From positions 124,001 through 188,000 of the forward strand of contig NZ_JANHOF010000006.1 in the NCBI RefSeq assembly GCF_024498075.1: DNA of 64,000 nt, read 5' to 3'. The translations under genes and the position numbers were made by a program. The notes under the pieces were generated by a model. It had not been told where the DNA came from. It did not search any database and saw nothing but the letters and a program-made list of their open reading frames with translations. Position 1 is the first letter of the stretch. Every line of letters starts with the position of its first letter. Of the stretch, positions 1 through 8,467 are shown piece by piece. The DNA is from Paenibacillus mendelii (GTDB lineage Bacteria > Bacillota > Bacilli > Paenibacillales > Paenibacillaceae).

Positions 1-548
1 GGGCCTTGCTCATCACGATCGTATACTCGGTACGAGAACCGGCGATTCGTCCGACAAGCGGTCTGAGCTGGTTCTGGAGTAAAGCACTGACGCTAATTGC
101 GGCAGGTACGATTCAAGCGCTTATTGCGGATGCGGCCCTCCTCATTCTATTGGATCTGCATGTGACGAGTGTTCCATTGTTCATCTTATTCTCGGTTCTG
201 ACCAGCATTACGTTCATGATGTTGATTCAGCTGCTCGTGACGACGCTTCAGAATCCGGGCCGGTTTATTGCCATCATCATCTTGATCTTCCAATTGACCA
301 GCTCGGCTGGCACGTTCCCACTGGAGCTTATTCCGAATTGGCTGCAGAAAGTAACGCCTTGGCTTCCGATGACCTACTCGGTTGCCGGATTCAAGGATGT
401 TATTTCGAGCGGAGACTATCATTCCATGTGGAGCAATGCCGCGATACTGGGCGTGTTCGCCATCCTCTTCATGGCGATCACGATCGCTTATTTTGTATCG
501 CTTCACCGTTCGACCAAATCGCAGCAACCAGAGGCCGCTGCTGTATAA
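1..548 (+). CDS. YhgE/Pip or ABC-2 type membrane protein, C-terminal part
   Basis: The reading frame is open from the left edge, so the gene begins outside the window and only about 182 C-terminal residues are seen. They contain roughly five hydrophobic segments followed by a short polar tail ending in EAAAV. The segment around LTSSAGTFPLELIPNWLQ, with a proline-rich loop before the last two helices, is typical of the ABC-2 permease-like C-terminal half of YhgE/Pip proteins. Those are large membrane proteins with an N-terminal extracytoplasmic region, some acting as phage receptors or as secretion accessories. The missing N-terminus prevents a firm choice between YhgE/Pip and a plain ABC-2 permease. 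A hairpin terminator follows the stop codon. Confidence 0.6.
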   Translation, partial: ALLITIVYSVREPAIRPTSGLSWFWSKALTLIAAGTIQALIADAALLILLDLHVTSVPLFILFSVLTSITFMMLIQLLVTTLQNPGRFIAIIILIFQLTSSAGTFPLELIPNWLQKVTPWLPMTYSVAGFKDVISSGDYHSMWSNAAILGVFAILFMAITIAYFVSLHRSTKSQQPEAAAV

Positions 549-589
549 TCAGCAGGACCATTACCCGCTGTGCGCATACGAAACAGGAA

Positions 590-620
590 GAGGGAGCGAT
601 TCATTTCGCCCCTCTTTTTT
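590..620 (+). terminator. Rho-independent terminator after the YhgE-like gene
   Basis: GAGGG-A-GCGA pairs with TCGC-CCCTC, with one bulged A, followed directly by six T residues. It lies 41 bases past the stop codon and separates this gene from the phosphatase downstream. Confidence 0.8.
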
Positions 621-737
621 ACACTAGATAATGCTGGACAGGTACAATGAACTGTCATATGGTATAGCGGTAGGTTTATTGAAGCAGGGGATGTTTATTA
701 TGAAGGCGTTCGCAAGCGAAGAAAGGGGCATAACACG

Positions 738-1553
738 ATGCTCGTAGAAGCATATCAATTGCCAAGTCCGGGAAAAAGAGAATGCGAGGATGCATACAGT
801 ACCACCCGGGAGACGGGGCTGTTTGGCGTGATGGACGGCGTCACGCCGGTATGCAAGTATCGGAGCAGCGACGGTCACAACGCTGCTTATTTGGCGGCAC
901 AGCATTTCAAAGCCTTCTTTGAGTCGGCTGGCGGATCAACCGATTCAACGCAGGATTTAAAGGAGCTGGTCATAGCTGCGAATGCAGGATTATGGAATCG
1001 GATGCTCGAAGCCGGCGTAAATATGACCCGCAGGTACGAATACTGGTCCACCTGCGTTGCTGCTGTCTGGATCAAGGGAGACGCGATCCAGTATGCCCAA
1101 TTGGGCGATTCTATGATTGTTGCTGAATACAAGGATGGGCGAATAGAGGCGCTGACCCATGATTCCGTGGAGGGCATTGGGGAGAGAGCGGCGCGCTATC
1201 GCCAGGAGCTTCGCGATCAGCAGGTCGAGATGCCTGAAGAGGAGGAGTTCCTTCGGGATCCGCTGCTTACCCAATTCGTGCGAAGCATGACGAACACGCC
1301 CCAAGGCTATTCGGTGGCGAACGGGATGAGGGAGGCAGCCGATTATATCCAATTCGGTGAGGTTAGCCGATCAGAAATTCAAGGCTTGCTGCTGCATTCG
1401 GACGGCTTATACCGACCGGGCATAAAGTCGGAGCAGGTGTATCAACAGGTGAAAGAGCAGGGGCTGCAAGCTTACATCGATCACTTGTTTGAGGAGGAAC
1501 GTCAGGAAGGCCGTTATCAGGATGATAAGACGGGGCTTCTTCTGCGTTTCTAA
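738..1553 (+). CDS. PP2C-type serine/threonine protein phosphatase
   Basis: The 271-residue protein shows the PP2C order of motifs: an early acidic ED followed by GVMDGVTP near residue 30, LGDSM near residue 120, LLLHSDGL near residue 220 and DDKTGLLLRF at the C-terminus. These supply the aspartates that bind the two catalytic metal ions. Length is normal for a stand-alone bacterial PP2C domain. No membrane segment or kinase partner is visible next to it, so the substrate is unknown. The ATG is preceded by AAAGGGG at good spacing. The gene is monocistronic between two terminators. Confidence 0.8.
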   Translation: MLVEAYQLPSPGKRECEDAYSTTRETGLFGVMDGVTPVCKYRSSDGHNAAYLAAQHFKAFFESAGGSTDSTQDLKELVIAANAGLWNRMLEAGVNMTRRYEYWSTCVAAVWIKGDAIQYAQLGDSMIVAEYKDGRIEALTHDSVEGIGERAARYRQELRDQQVEMPEEEEFLRDPLLTQFVRSMTNTPQGYSVANGMREAADYIQFGEVSRSEIQGLLLHSDGLYRPGIKSEQVYQQVKEQGLQAYIDHLFEEERQEGRYQDDKTGLLLRF

Positions 1554-1581
1554 GGTTATGGGTTATGGAGATTCTCTACGG

Positions 1582-1630
1582 AAAGAGGCTCTTCTGCAAG
1601 CGTTTATGCTGCTTGCGGAGGAGCCTCTTT
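1582..1630. terminator. Bidirectional terminator between convergent genes
   Basis: AAAGAGGCTC pairs with GAGCCTCTTT, with an inner GCAAGC/GCTTGC stem. It sits between the phosphatase gene and the convergent exporter gene and can serve both. Confidence 0.8.
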
Positions 1631-1687
1631 GTCTATCTTAATGAGGTTAATCGTTGCTTGTAGGGGATGGCATTGATAATGAAGCGT

Positions 1688-3220
1688 TTAATGAGAAGCT
1701 GCGTAGCCTTCCGACTCTGCAGCCGGGTCCAGCTTCTCCTTGCTCATCAAGAATGCCGCAGCCAATGCTAACCCCGCAGGGATAAGACCCCAGGCAAACG
1801 TGACGACGATAGAGGACGAGAGTCCTTCCGAAATGGTACCGAGCGCTTTCCCGGGAATTTGGGAGCGGGCCGCGGGATCCATCAGCATATGCGCATTGCT
1901 GAAATCTACACCCTGCGGCATGGCGGCTTGATCGCTGCCGGAGAAGGCGTCCTTCAAATTCCGCGCCAGGGAATGGCTCTGGATGATGCCGAATATGGTA
2001 ATGCCCAGCGTCATGCCGAAGGAACGGAGGAAGGTTAGTGTAGAGCTTGCCGCTCCCCGCTGCGTAATCGGAAATCCATGGATGGCTGCGTTGCTGAGCA
2101 CCGAGAAGGATGCACCGATTCCAAGGCCGATCATAATCATGTATATCGTGAGCAGTAAGCGCGATGAATCTGGTGATAAAGTGGTCAGAAGCGCAAGTCC
2201 TGCCAGAAGAAGGAGCAGCGGCGGGATCATGATCGTCCGGTACGGCAGCTTATTCATCAAGGCGCCGCCGCCGGTTGCCGTGACGACGGTGCCCAGCATC
2301 ATCGGCAGCAGTACGAGCCCTGAATTAGTCGCGGTGCCGCCCAATACGCCCTGAATGAAGATTGGAATATAGACCGAAGCCGTAATGAACGCCGCGCCGC
2401 TTAACATCGCCAGTGCATTGCTTGTTGCGAAGAGACGTCTGCGGAACATGCTGAATTCGATAATAGGTTCTTCGGCATGCTTTTCGACGAATAGAAACAG
2501 CGCGGTGAATAGAACGAATCCTGCAAAAAGGCTCAAAATTTGTACAGAACCCCACTCATACTGCTTGCCGCCCAGCTCCATCGCGAAGATGAAACAGACG
2601 ATCGCGCAAACGAGCGAGCCGGCTCCCCACCAATCGATCCGCTGCTTCGAATGCTCAAGGGATTCCTTATAGAAGAACATAATCATCAGGAGAGACAACA
2701 GTCCAATCGGCAAGTTAATGTAGAAGATCCACTGCCAAGCGATGTGGTCGGTTATGTAGGCGCCGAGCAGCGGACCGAATATACTCGACATGCCGAACAC
2801 GGCTCCGAACAACCCTCCGAGCTTTCCCTTCTTCTCCGGTGGAACGGCATCAAACATGATGGTGAACGTAATCGGCATTAATGCGCCTGCACCGATCCCT
2901 TGGATGGCGCGGTAGATGCTCAGCTGAATGATGGATTCCGCCGTCCCGCATAGAACGGAGCCAAGCATGAACACGATGATCCCAAAGATGAAGAATCGTT
3001 TGCGTCCGTACATATCCGACAATTTGCCGAAGATCGGCATTCCCGCCATTTCCGCTACCATGTAGGCGGAGGTTACCCAGATAAATTTGTCGAGTCCGCC
3101 CAGCTCGCCGATGATCGTTCCCATCGCGGTTGCCATGATCGTGTTGTCCATCGAGGCCATCAGAATGGCAAGCAGAAGTCCGGCGATTACGACTCCGATT
3201 TTGTTTTGTGGTGTGGTCAT
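1688..3220 (-). CDS. MFS drug exporter of the DHA2 (EmrB/QacA, 14-helix) family
   Basis: A 510-residue, strongly hydrophobic protein. It has the MFS motif A GKLSDMYGRKRFF in loop 2-3, the D1-type motif MDNTIMATA in helix 1, and an antiporter motif C variant (GMSSIFGPLLGAYI) in helix 5. Length and hydrophobic segment count fit the 14-helix DHA2 drug:H+ antiporters. The substrate cannot be told from sequence. The gene is divergent from the G1P dehydrogenase operon, and the shared upstream region holds two operator-like inverted repeats. No adjacent MarR or TetR gene is present, so the regulator may be encoded elsewhere. Confidence 0.85.
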   Translation of the reverse strand: MTTPQNKIGVVIAGLLLAILMASMDNTIMATAMGTIIGELGGLDKFIWVTSAYMVAEMAGMPIFGKLSDMYGRKRFFIFGIIVFMLGSVLCGTAESIIQLSIYRAIQGIGAGALMPITFTIMFDAVPPEKKGKLGGLFGAVFGMSSIFGPLLGAYITDHIAWQWIFYINLPIGLLSLLMIMFFYKESLEHSKQRIDWWGAGSLVCAIVCFIFAMELGGKQYEWGSVQILSLFAGFVLFTALFLFVEKHAEEPIIEFSMFRRRLFATSNALAMLSGAAFITASVYIPIFIQGVLGGTATNSGLVLLPMMLGTVVTATGGGALMNKLPYRTIMIPPLLLLLAGLALLTTLSPDSSRLLLTIYMIMIGLGIGASFSVLSNAAIHGFPITQRGAASSTLTFLRSFGMTLGITIFGIIQSHSLARNLKDAFSGSDQAAMPQGVDFSNAHMLMDPAARSQIPGKALGTISEGLSSSIVVTFAWGLIPAGLALAAAFLMSKEKLDPAAESEGYAASH

Positions 3221-3554
3221 GAATGTATATCCTCTCTCTATTCGAATTCAGAAGATCATAGGAATCTTCTTTATAGGTTTTATTATAAAAGGCTATCTCT
3301 GACAGCAGTGTGTCAGTGTTCCGGGCATTGTTTCTATTTTTTTGGCTCCTGGATCGATTTGGAGGGGTTCGTTTACATGATCTCAATGTCACGCTGACAT
3401 TCGCGTAATATTGCATGCTTATATTGAATATGAATAGAAAAGCGCACAAATGAACATTATTTCGTGAAATTATGTTCATTTATGCACATATATTCGCCGC
3501 CAGCTGGAATGAAACTGAATTGGCAGCCTAAGAGAAGCAGGAAGGAACGATTGC
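3221..3554. promoter_or_regulatory. Divergent regulatory region between the MFS exporter and the egsA-ugp operon
   Basis: This 334-base gap contains at least three inverted repeats: TGACA-N6-TGTCA at 3300-3315, AATGTCA-CGC-TGACATT at 3385-3401, and a near-perfect 34-bp palindrome at 3448-3481. The first two lie nearer the exporter start. The last is close to the dehydrogenase operon. No coding potential or structured RNA is evident. Confidence 0.55.
3448..3481. promoter_or_regulatory. 34-bp palindromic operator candidate for the egsA-ugp operon
   Basis: AAATGAACATTATTTC, a GT centre and GAAATTATGTTCATTT form 16-bp arms with one mismatch. It lies 74 bases before the egsA start. There is no T tract, and position upstream of a divergent gene argues against a terminator. 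The DeoR-family protein encoded by the second gene of the operon is the obvious candidate ligand; this is inferred from proximity. Confidence 0.5.
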
Positions 3555-4769
3555 ATGACTGATCTGTTAGCGAATATTAAACAGCTGGCTGCCGGACTCG
3601 ATGAGAGGACCCGCAAGCGAGTGGAGCTGGATCTCATCCGGATTGAATCCGGCGCCTTGGAGGAAGTTGCTCCTTATCTGGCAAGCAAGTCATACCATAG
3701 AGCGGTAGTTGCGGCCGATGCGAACACCTACGAAGCAGCTGGAAAAATACTGGAGGCATATTTATCGGCAGCCGGGATCTCCGTTCATGTAACGATCATA
3801 AAGCCCAATGGCTTGGGTGACGTCTTGGCCGACGAGGCCTCTCTGATTCAACTGCTTCTGGATATCCAGCAAGCAGATGCGGAGCTTGTAATCGCCGTGG
3901 GTGGAGGCACCCTGCACGATATTGTCCGGTATGCAGCCTATACATCCCGGATCCCGTTCCTATCCGTGCCAACGGCTCCGTCTGTCGATGGATTCAATTC
4001 GAAGGGGGCTCCAATCCTCGTTCGGGGGGAGAAGATCACCATAGCGGCGATCGGTCCGGACGCGATCTTTGCCGATGTCGACATTCTGATGAAGGCTCCA
4101 CCAGCCTTGGTAGCCGCCGGATTCGGCGACATGCTCGGCAAGTATACATCGCTGTTTGATTGGAAGTTTGGTTCCATGACGGCCGATGAGCCTTATATGC
4201 AGGCCGCTGCAGACATAACGAGATCCGCCCTCATGCGTTGCGTGCAGCAGGTCGATCGTATTGCTGCACGGCAAGAGGACGGCATACGCACATTGACTGT
4301 CGCATTAATCGAATCGGGTCTGGCGATGCTGCTGTTCGGACAATCGCATCCGGCTTCAGGTGCGGAGCATCATTTGTCCCATTATTGGGAAATGGACTAT
4401 ATCCGGCGCGGCAAGCGGCAGCTGCTGCACGGCGCTAAGGTCGGCGTGGCTTGTATGGAAATCAGCAAGCTGTATCATCGGATTGCCGTTGAAGGCTTGG
4501 AGGAGACCAGATTGACGATGGGAGCGGCGCATCATGAGCAGGCTTCCCGGATCGCTGCGAACTGGCAGGATATTCAACACGAAATACGCCGGATTCCGGA
4601 AGAAGCCGCCCTGCGGGAGCTGCTCAGACAAGTCGGCGGACCTCTCTCCGTGGAGGAGCTCGGTGTAGATCAGGATCTGCTTAGGCGCAGCTTACAGGAA
4701 GCGCATCGTGTCCGGCCTAATCGGTATACCCTGCTAAGGGCGAACGATGAATGGAATGATCGCATGTAA
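3555..4769 (+). CDS. egsA: sn-glycerol-1-phosphate dehydrogenase (AraM/EgsA family)
   Basis: A 404-residue cytoplasmic oxidoreductase of the iron-containing ADH / dehydroquinate-synthase-like fold. It reduces dihydroxyacetone phosphate to sn-glycerol-1-phosphate with NAD(P)H. The nucleotide loop AVGGGTLHD is followed by SVPTAPSVDGFNSKGAP, which is highly characteristic of this family. Metal ligands are visible as the Asp in GFGDMLGK, the His in the EHHLSHYWE segment and the His in LLHGAKVG. In Bacillus subtilis the homologue AraM makes G1P for heptaprenylglyceryl phosphate and lies in an arabinan operon beside an ABC importer. Here it leads an operon with a glycerophosphodiester importer. The ATG has AGGAAGGA upstream. 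Confidence 0.88.
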   Translation: MTDLLANIKQLAAGLDERTRKRVELDLIRIESGALEEVAPYLASKSYHRAVVAADANTYEAAGKILEAYLSAAGISVHVTIIKPNGLGDVLADEASLIQLLLDIQQADAELVIAVGGGTLHDIVRYAAYTSRIPFLSVPTAPSVDGFNSKGAPILVRGEKITIAAIGPDAIFADVDILMKAPPALVAAGFGDMLGKYTSLFDWKFGSMTADEPYMQAAADITRSALMRCVQQVDRIAARQEDGIRTLTVALIESGLAMLLFGQSHPASGAEHHLSHYWEMDYIRRGKRQLLHGAKVGVACMEISKLYHRIAVEGLEETRLTMGAAHHEQASRIAANWQDIQHEIRRIPEEAALRELLRQVGGPLSVEELGVDQDLLRRSLQEAHRVRPNRYTLLRANDEWNDRM

Positions 4770-4805
4770 GCGGATGAATGCAAGAGTGGAGTGGAGAGGA
4801 TCTGG

Positions 4806-5567
4806 ATGTTAGCGGCCGAACGAAAGATGCGCATTGTTGATTATGTGAGACAGCACCGGACAGCAACGGTCAGCACGTTGGCAAGGGAGTTCAACGTTCA
4901 TGAAGCGACTATTCGGCGGGATCTGATGGATATTGAACAGGAAGGGACGTTGAAGCGGACGCATGGCGGGGTCATTGTGGAGCAGTGGACCCATGACGAG
5001 CCTTCGTTCAACGAACGGTCGTCCCAGAACGTGGATCAGAAGATGAGAATCGGCAGGATGGCCGCCAGCCTCGTCGAGGACGGGGATCACATCATTATCG
5101 ATTCCGGAACGACGACCCTGCACATTGCCAAAAATTTGGTACATCGTTCCAACATCACGGTCGTGACGAATGATATCAACGTGGCGGCCGAGCTGCGGGA
5201 TGCGCCGCGGATTAAAGTCATTCTGACCGGAGGAGAGCTGTATCCGAACAGCTATATGCTCAATGGGATGTTTACGGATTACGTGCTCCGGTCGCTGCAT
5301 GCGTTGAAAGCGTTCATCGGCACGCCGGCGCTGCATCCGCAGCACGGCCTGATGCACCCGGAGGCCGCGCTCGTTCCGGCTAAGCAGGGGATGATCCGAG
5401 CAGCCCGGGAAATTATCGTTGTTACGGACGATAGCAAGATCGGCAAGCTGTCCCTTCATACAGTAGCGCCAAACAGCGCCATTCATACCCTTATTACGGG
5501 AAAAGAAGCCGCGGGGCCGGATCTTCAAATGCTGCGGGACAGCGGCATGACGATACACACGGTTTGA
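4806..5567 (+). CDS. DeoR/GlpR-family transcriptional regulator
   Basis: The 253-residue protein starts MLAAERKMRIVDYVRQ, the classic DeoR N-terminus. A winged helix-turn-helix follows (STLAREFNVHEATIRRDL, about residues 20-40), then a sugar-phosphate-sensing domain with IIDSGTTTLHIAK and VVTNDINVA. I chose the ATG at 4806 over an in-frame GTG at 4791, because GGAGAGG sits six bases before it and DeoR proteins normally begin at this point. The gene is 36 bases after egsA and 53 before the ABC ATPase, so it is an internal operon regulator. Its effector is probably a phosphorylated triose or glycerol compound (inference). Confidence 0.85.
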   Translation: MLAAERKMRIVDYVRQHRTATVSTLAREFNVHEATIRRDLMDIEQEGTLKRTHGGVIVEQWTHDEPSFNERSSQNVDQKMRIGRMAASLVEDGDHIIIDSGTTTLHIAKNLVHRSNITVVTNDINVAAELRDAPRIKVILTGGELYPNSYMLNGMFTDYVLRSLHALKAFIGTPALHPQHGLMHPEAALVPAKQGMIRAAREIIVVTDDSKIGKLSLHTVAPNSAIHTLITGKEAAGPDLQMLRDSGMTIHTV

Positions 5568-5620
5568 GTCCCAGCAAGATTCAAATCGTTATGCAGTTGA
5601 AATAGCGAGGAGGTTTGTTC

Positions 5621-6673
5621 GTGGCGTCCATTGCATTCGAGCGCGTTACGAAGACGTTCGAGAAGAACGTTGTCATTAAGGATTTGGATTTGAAGATCGA
5701 GGATGGAAAATTCACCGTACTGGTTGGTCCTTCCGGCTGCGGGAAGACGACTCTGCTTCGCATGATTGCGGGCATCGACCCGCAAACCTCGGGCAAAGTA
5801 CTGATCGGCGGCAGGGATGTCACCCGTATTGCACCCGGACAGAGGGGCGTAGCCATGGTATTTCAGAACTATGCCATCTATCCGACGATGTCGGTGCGGG
5901 ACAATATTGAATTCGGTCTGAAGAACAACAAGGTGGGCAAGGCGGAGCGAAATCAACTTGTGGAAACGATCAGCTCAACGGTCGGTCTCTACGACTATTT
6001 GGACCGCAAGCCGTCCACGTTATCCGGCGGACAGCGCCAGCGTGTCGCCTTGGCACGGGCGATGGTGAAGAAACCCGCGGTATTTCTTATGGACGAGCCT
6101 CTCTCCAACTTGGATGCCAAGCTGCGTGCGCAGATGCGCATCGAGCTCATCGAGCTGCATAAGAAGCTCGGTACCACCTTTGTCTATGTCACGCATGATC
6201 AAGTCGAAGCGATGTCGATGGCGGACACGATTGTCTTGATGAATCAAGGCGTCATCCAGCAAGAAGCGGCGCCGGATGTCATGTACCGGAAGCCGAGCAA
6301 CCTGTTCGCGGCGCAGTTCATAGGCGTTCCGCCGATGAATGTCGGCGAGCTGGGCGTTGAAGGCGTTCGTTTCGGATTTCGTCCGGAGAGCGCGGTATTG
6401 GCCGATGAGGCGGGCGATGAGCATTTTTCCATCAGCGGCAGAATTGCTACAAGAGAAATGCTCGGTTCGGAGACGCTCTATCAAGTACGGGGGGCGAATC
6501 ACGCGTTCATGATCAAATGCACCGAGGATCTTTTCACGGTCGATCAAGAGGTTCACGTCGGCGTTGCCGCCAAACAGATGTATTTCTTCGGGGCGGATGG
6601 CAAGCGCATAGATGAAGACCATCACCGGTATCGCGACTACATGGAGGCGCTGAGAGGGAAGCGGAATGGATAA
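5621..6673 (+). CDS. ugpC: ABC importer ATPase, UgpC/MalK/MsmX type
   Basis: 350 residues. Walker A GPSGCGKTT, signature LSGGQRQR, Walker B VFLMDEPLSNLDA and the switch histidine in VTHDQ are all intact. A C-terminal TOBE-like regulatory part follows from about residue 235. It powers the importer encoded by the next three genes. The GTG at 5621 is preferred over a TTG six bases earlier because GCGAGGAGG lies seven bases upstream of it. The end overlaps the permease start by eight bases. It is the only carbohydrate-importer ATPase in the window, so it could also serve the ATPase-less importer at 51.6-56.2 kb (inference from MsmX-like sharing in Bacilli). Confidence 0.88.
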   Translation: MASIAFERVTKTFEKNVVIKDLDLKIEDGKFTVLVGPSGCGKTTLLRMIAGIDPQTSGKVLIGGRDVTRIAPGQRGVAMVFQNYAIYPTMSVRDNIEFGLKNNKVGKAERNQLVETISSTVGLYDYLDRKPSTLSGGQRQRVALARAMVKKPAVFLMDEPLSNLDAKLRAQMRIELIELHKKLGTTFVYVTHDQVEAMSMADTIVLMNQGVIQQEAAPDVMYRKPSNLFAAQFIGVPPMNVGELGVEGVRFGFRPESAVLADEAGDEHFSISGRIATREMLGSETLYQVRGANHAFMIKCTEDLFTVDQEVHVGVAAKQMYFFGADGKRIDEDHHRYRDYMEALRGKRNG

Positions 6674-7544
6674 ACAGAGCAGATGGGCCCAGCTCCGTCC
6701 CTATATGATGATTGCGCCAGCGATGGCAGGTATTCTCGCTTTTGTTATCTATCCCATTCTCTACCTAATTTATCTCAGCTTCTTCAAGTACAACCTGATG
6801 AACAAGGACAAGAGCAAATTTATCGGACTGGATAATTTCACGCAGATCTTCACTCGGGCGGACTTTTACAAAGCGCTCTCGAACACGATGATCTACACCG
6901 CCAGTGTCGTCCTGCTGACGATGTTCATCTCGCTGCTCATTGCCGTCTGGCTGAATAAGAAAAGTAAGATCAATGTCATCGTACAAGCCGGTATATTCAC
7001 GCCTCATATTATATCGATCGTATCGATTTCACTCGTCTGGCTCTGGTTGATGGAACCGAACCTCGGCTTCCTTAATTATGTGCTCAAGACGCTTGGCCTG
7101 CCGCCTTCGCAGTGGCTGCAGAGCTCCAAGACGGCGCTGTTATCCGTCATTATTGTCTCGGTGTGGCAGGGTATCGGCTATTACGTCTTAATTATCGTTG
7201 CCGCGCTGCAGAGCATATCGCCATCGATCTATGAGGCGGCTGCACTGGATAACGCCAGCAAGTGGAAAGTGTTCTACAAGATAACGCTGCCGATCATCTC
7301 GCCGCAATTATTCTTTATTCTGGTCATCATGACGATCGGCTCCTTCAAAGTATTCGATACCGTTCAAGTGATGACGGGGGGCGGCCCTAATAACGCCACG
7401 AACACGATCGTTTATTACATCTACGGCTTTCGAACGACGAACATCGGTTACTCGGCTGCGACCGGCGTTGTGCTGATGGCGATTATCGGACTGCTGACCT
7501 TCGTCTACTTCCGGCTGCTCTCGAAGAAGGTCCATTATCAATGA
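6666..7544 (+). CDS. ugpA: ABC importer permease, UgpA/MalF type
   Basis: 292 residues with six predicted membrane segments. The cytoplasmic EAA loop reads SIYEAAALDNASKWKVFYKITLPI near residue 190-215, the contact site for the ATPase. The N-terminal RPYMMIAPAMAGILAF and the TGGGPNNAT loop are typical of CUT1 permeases for sugars and glycerol phosphates. It overlaps the ATPase gene and precedes the second permease by 36 bases. The substrate assignment rests on the flanking phosphodiesterase and G1P dehydrogenase genes. Confidence 0.85.
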   Translation: MDKQSRWAQLRPYMMIAPAMAGILAFVIYPILYLIYLSFFKYNLMNKDKSKFIGLDNFTQIFTRADFYKALSNTMIYTASVVLLTMFISLLIAVWLNKKSKINVIVQAGIFTPHIISIVSISLVWLWLMEPNLGFLNYVLKTLGLPPSQWLQSSKTALLSVIIVSVWQGIGYYVLIIVAALQSISPSIYEAAALDNASKWKVFYKITLPIISPQLFFILVIMTIGSFKVFDTVQVMTGGGPNNATNTIVYYIYGFRTTNIGYSAATGVVLMAIIGLLTFVYFRLLSKKVHYQ

Positions 7545-7580
7545 GGCGGCTAATAAGACCACAGAAGAAGGGGATTCGAC

Positions 7581-8414
7581 TTGAAAACATTTGAATTCAA
7601 ATATGTAAGGTTTGCGGTGGGCCTTGTGCTCAAGGCGGCCATGCTGATGGTTTTCATCTTCCCGTTCTTATGGATGATTTCGACCTCGCTGCAGACCTTC
7701 CGGGAGACGCTCTCTTTCCCGCCGACATGGATTCCAGCCGTGCCGCAGTGGAGGAACTTTATAGAAGCAATGAGCGCAGGCCCATTCCTCACCTATGCCA
7801 AAAACTCCGTCATCGTGACGACCTCGATCATTGTCATTCAGATGCTCGTGATGATACCGGCGGCTTACGCTTTTGCGAAATATAAGTTTATCGGGAAAAA
7901 TGTGCTGTTCGGCATGATCCTGCTGGCCTTCATGATTCCCGGTCAGGTCACCTTCATTCCCGTCTATATGATGATGGCCGATTGGGGCTTGATCAAGACG
8001 TTAATGCCGCAAATTATTCCGTTCATGTCCAATGCCTTCGGCATCTTCCTGCTGCGTCAATATTTCATGCAAATCCCGGAGGAGATCGTTGAGGCGGCCC
8101 GGCTCGATAATGCCAGCGAGTTCAAGATCATGTGGAACATTATGATCCCCATGGCGAAGCCTGCGCTCGCTACGGTCGCGCTGTTCAGCTTCGTCAGCCA
8201 CTGGAATGATTATTTCTGGCCGTTAATTATGACGGACTCCGCATCGATTCGCCCGTTGACGCTCGGGATCGCGATGCTGCGGGAGACCGAGGGCATCAGC
8301 AACTGGCATATTATTATGGCCGGTAACGTGGTTCTGGTCGTTCCGATTCTAATCGTTTATCTGTTCTGCTCGAAGCAAATCGTCAAAGCATTCGTTTATT
8401 CAGGGATCAAATAA
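7581..8414 (+). CDS. ugpE: ABC importer permease, UgpE/MalG type
   Basis: 277 residues and six predicted membrane segments. The EAA loop is EIVEAARLDNASEFKIMWN at about residues 170-190, and the C-terminus ends in the usual FVYSGIK. Translation starts at TTG, with AAGAAGGGG upstream. It forms the heteromeric membrane channel with the preceding permease. Confidence 0.85.
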   Translation: MKTFEFKYVRFAVGLVLKAAMLMVFIFPFLWMISTSLQTFRETLSFPPTWIPAVPQWRNFIEAMSAGPFLTYAKNSVIVTTSIIVIQMLVMIPAAYAFAKYKFIGKNVLFGMILLAFMIPGQVTFIPVYMMMADWGLIKTLMPQIIPFMSNAFGIFLLRQYFMQIPEEIVEAARLDNASEFKIMWNIMIPMAKPALATVALFSFVSHWNDYFWPLIMTDSASIRPLTLGIAMLRETEGISNWHIIMAGNVVLVVPILIVYLFCSKQIVKAFVYSGIK

Positions 8415-8467
8415 CGGCTGAATTCCTGTCCAATAAACTTAATTAAAACAGTGGAGGGTACGTACAC

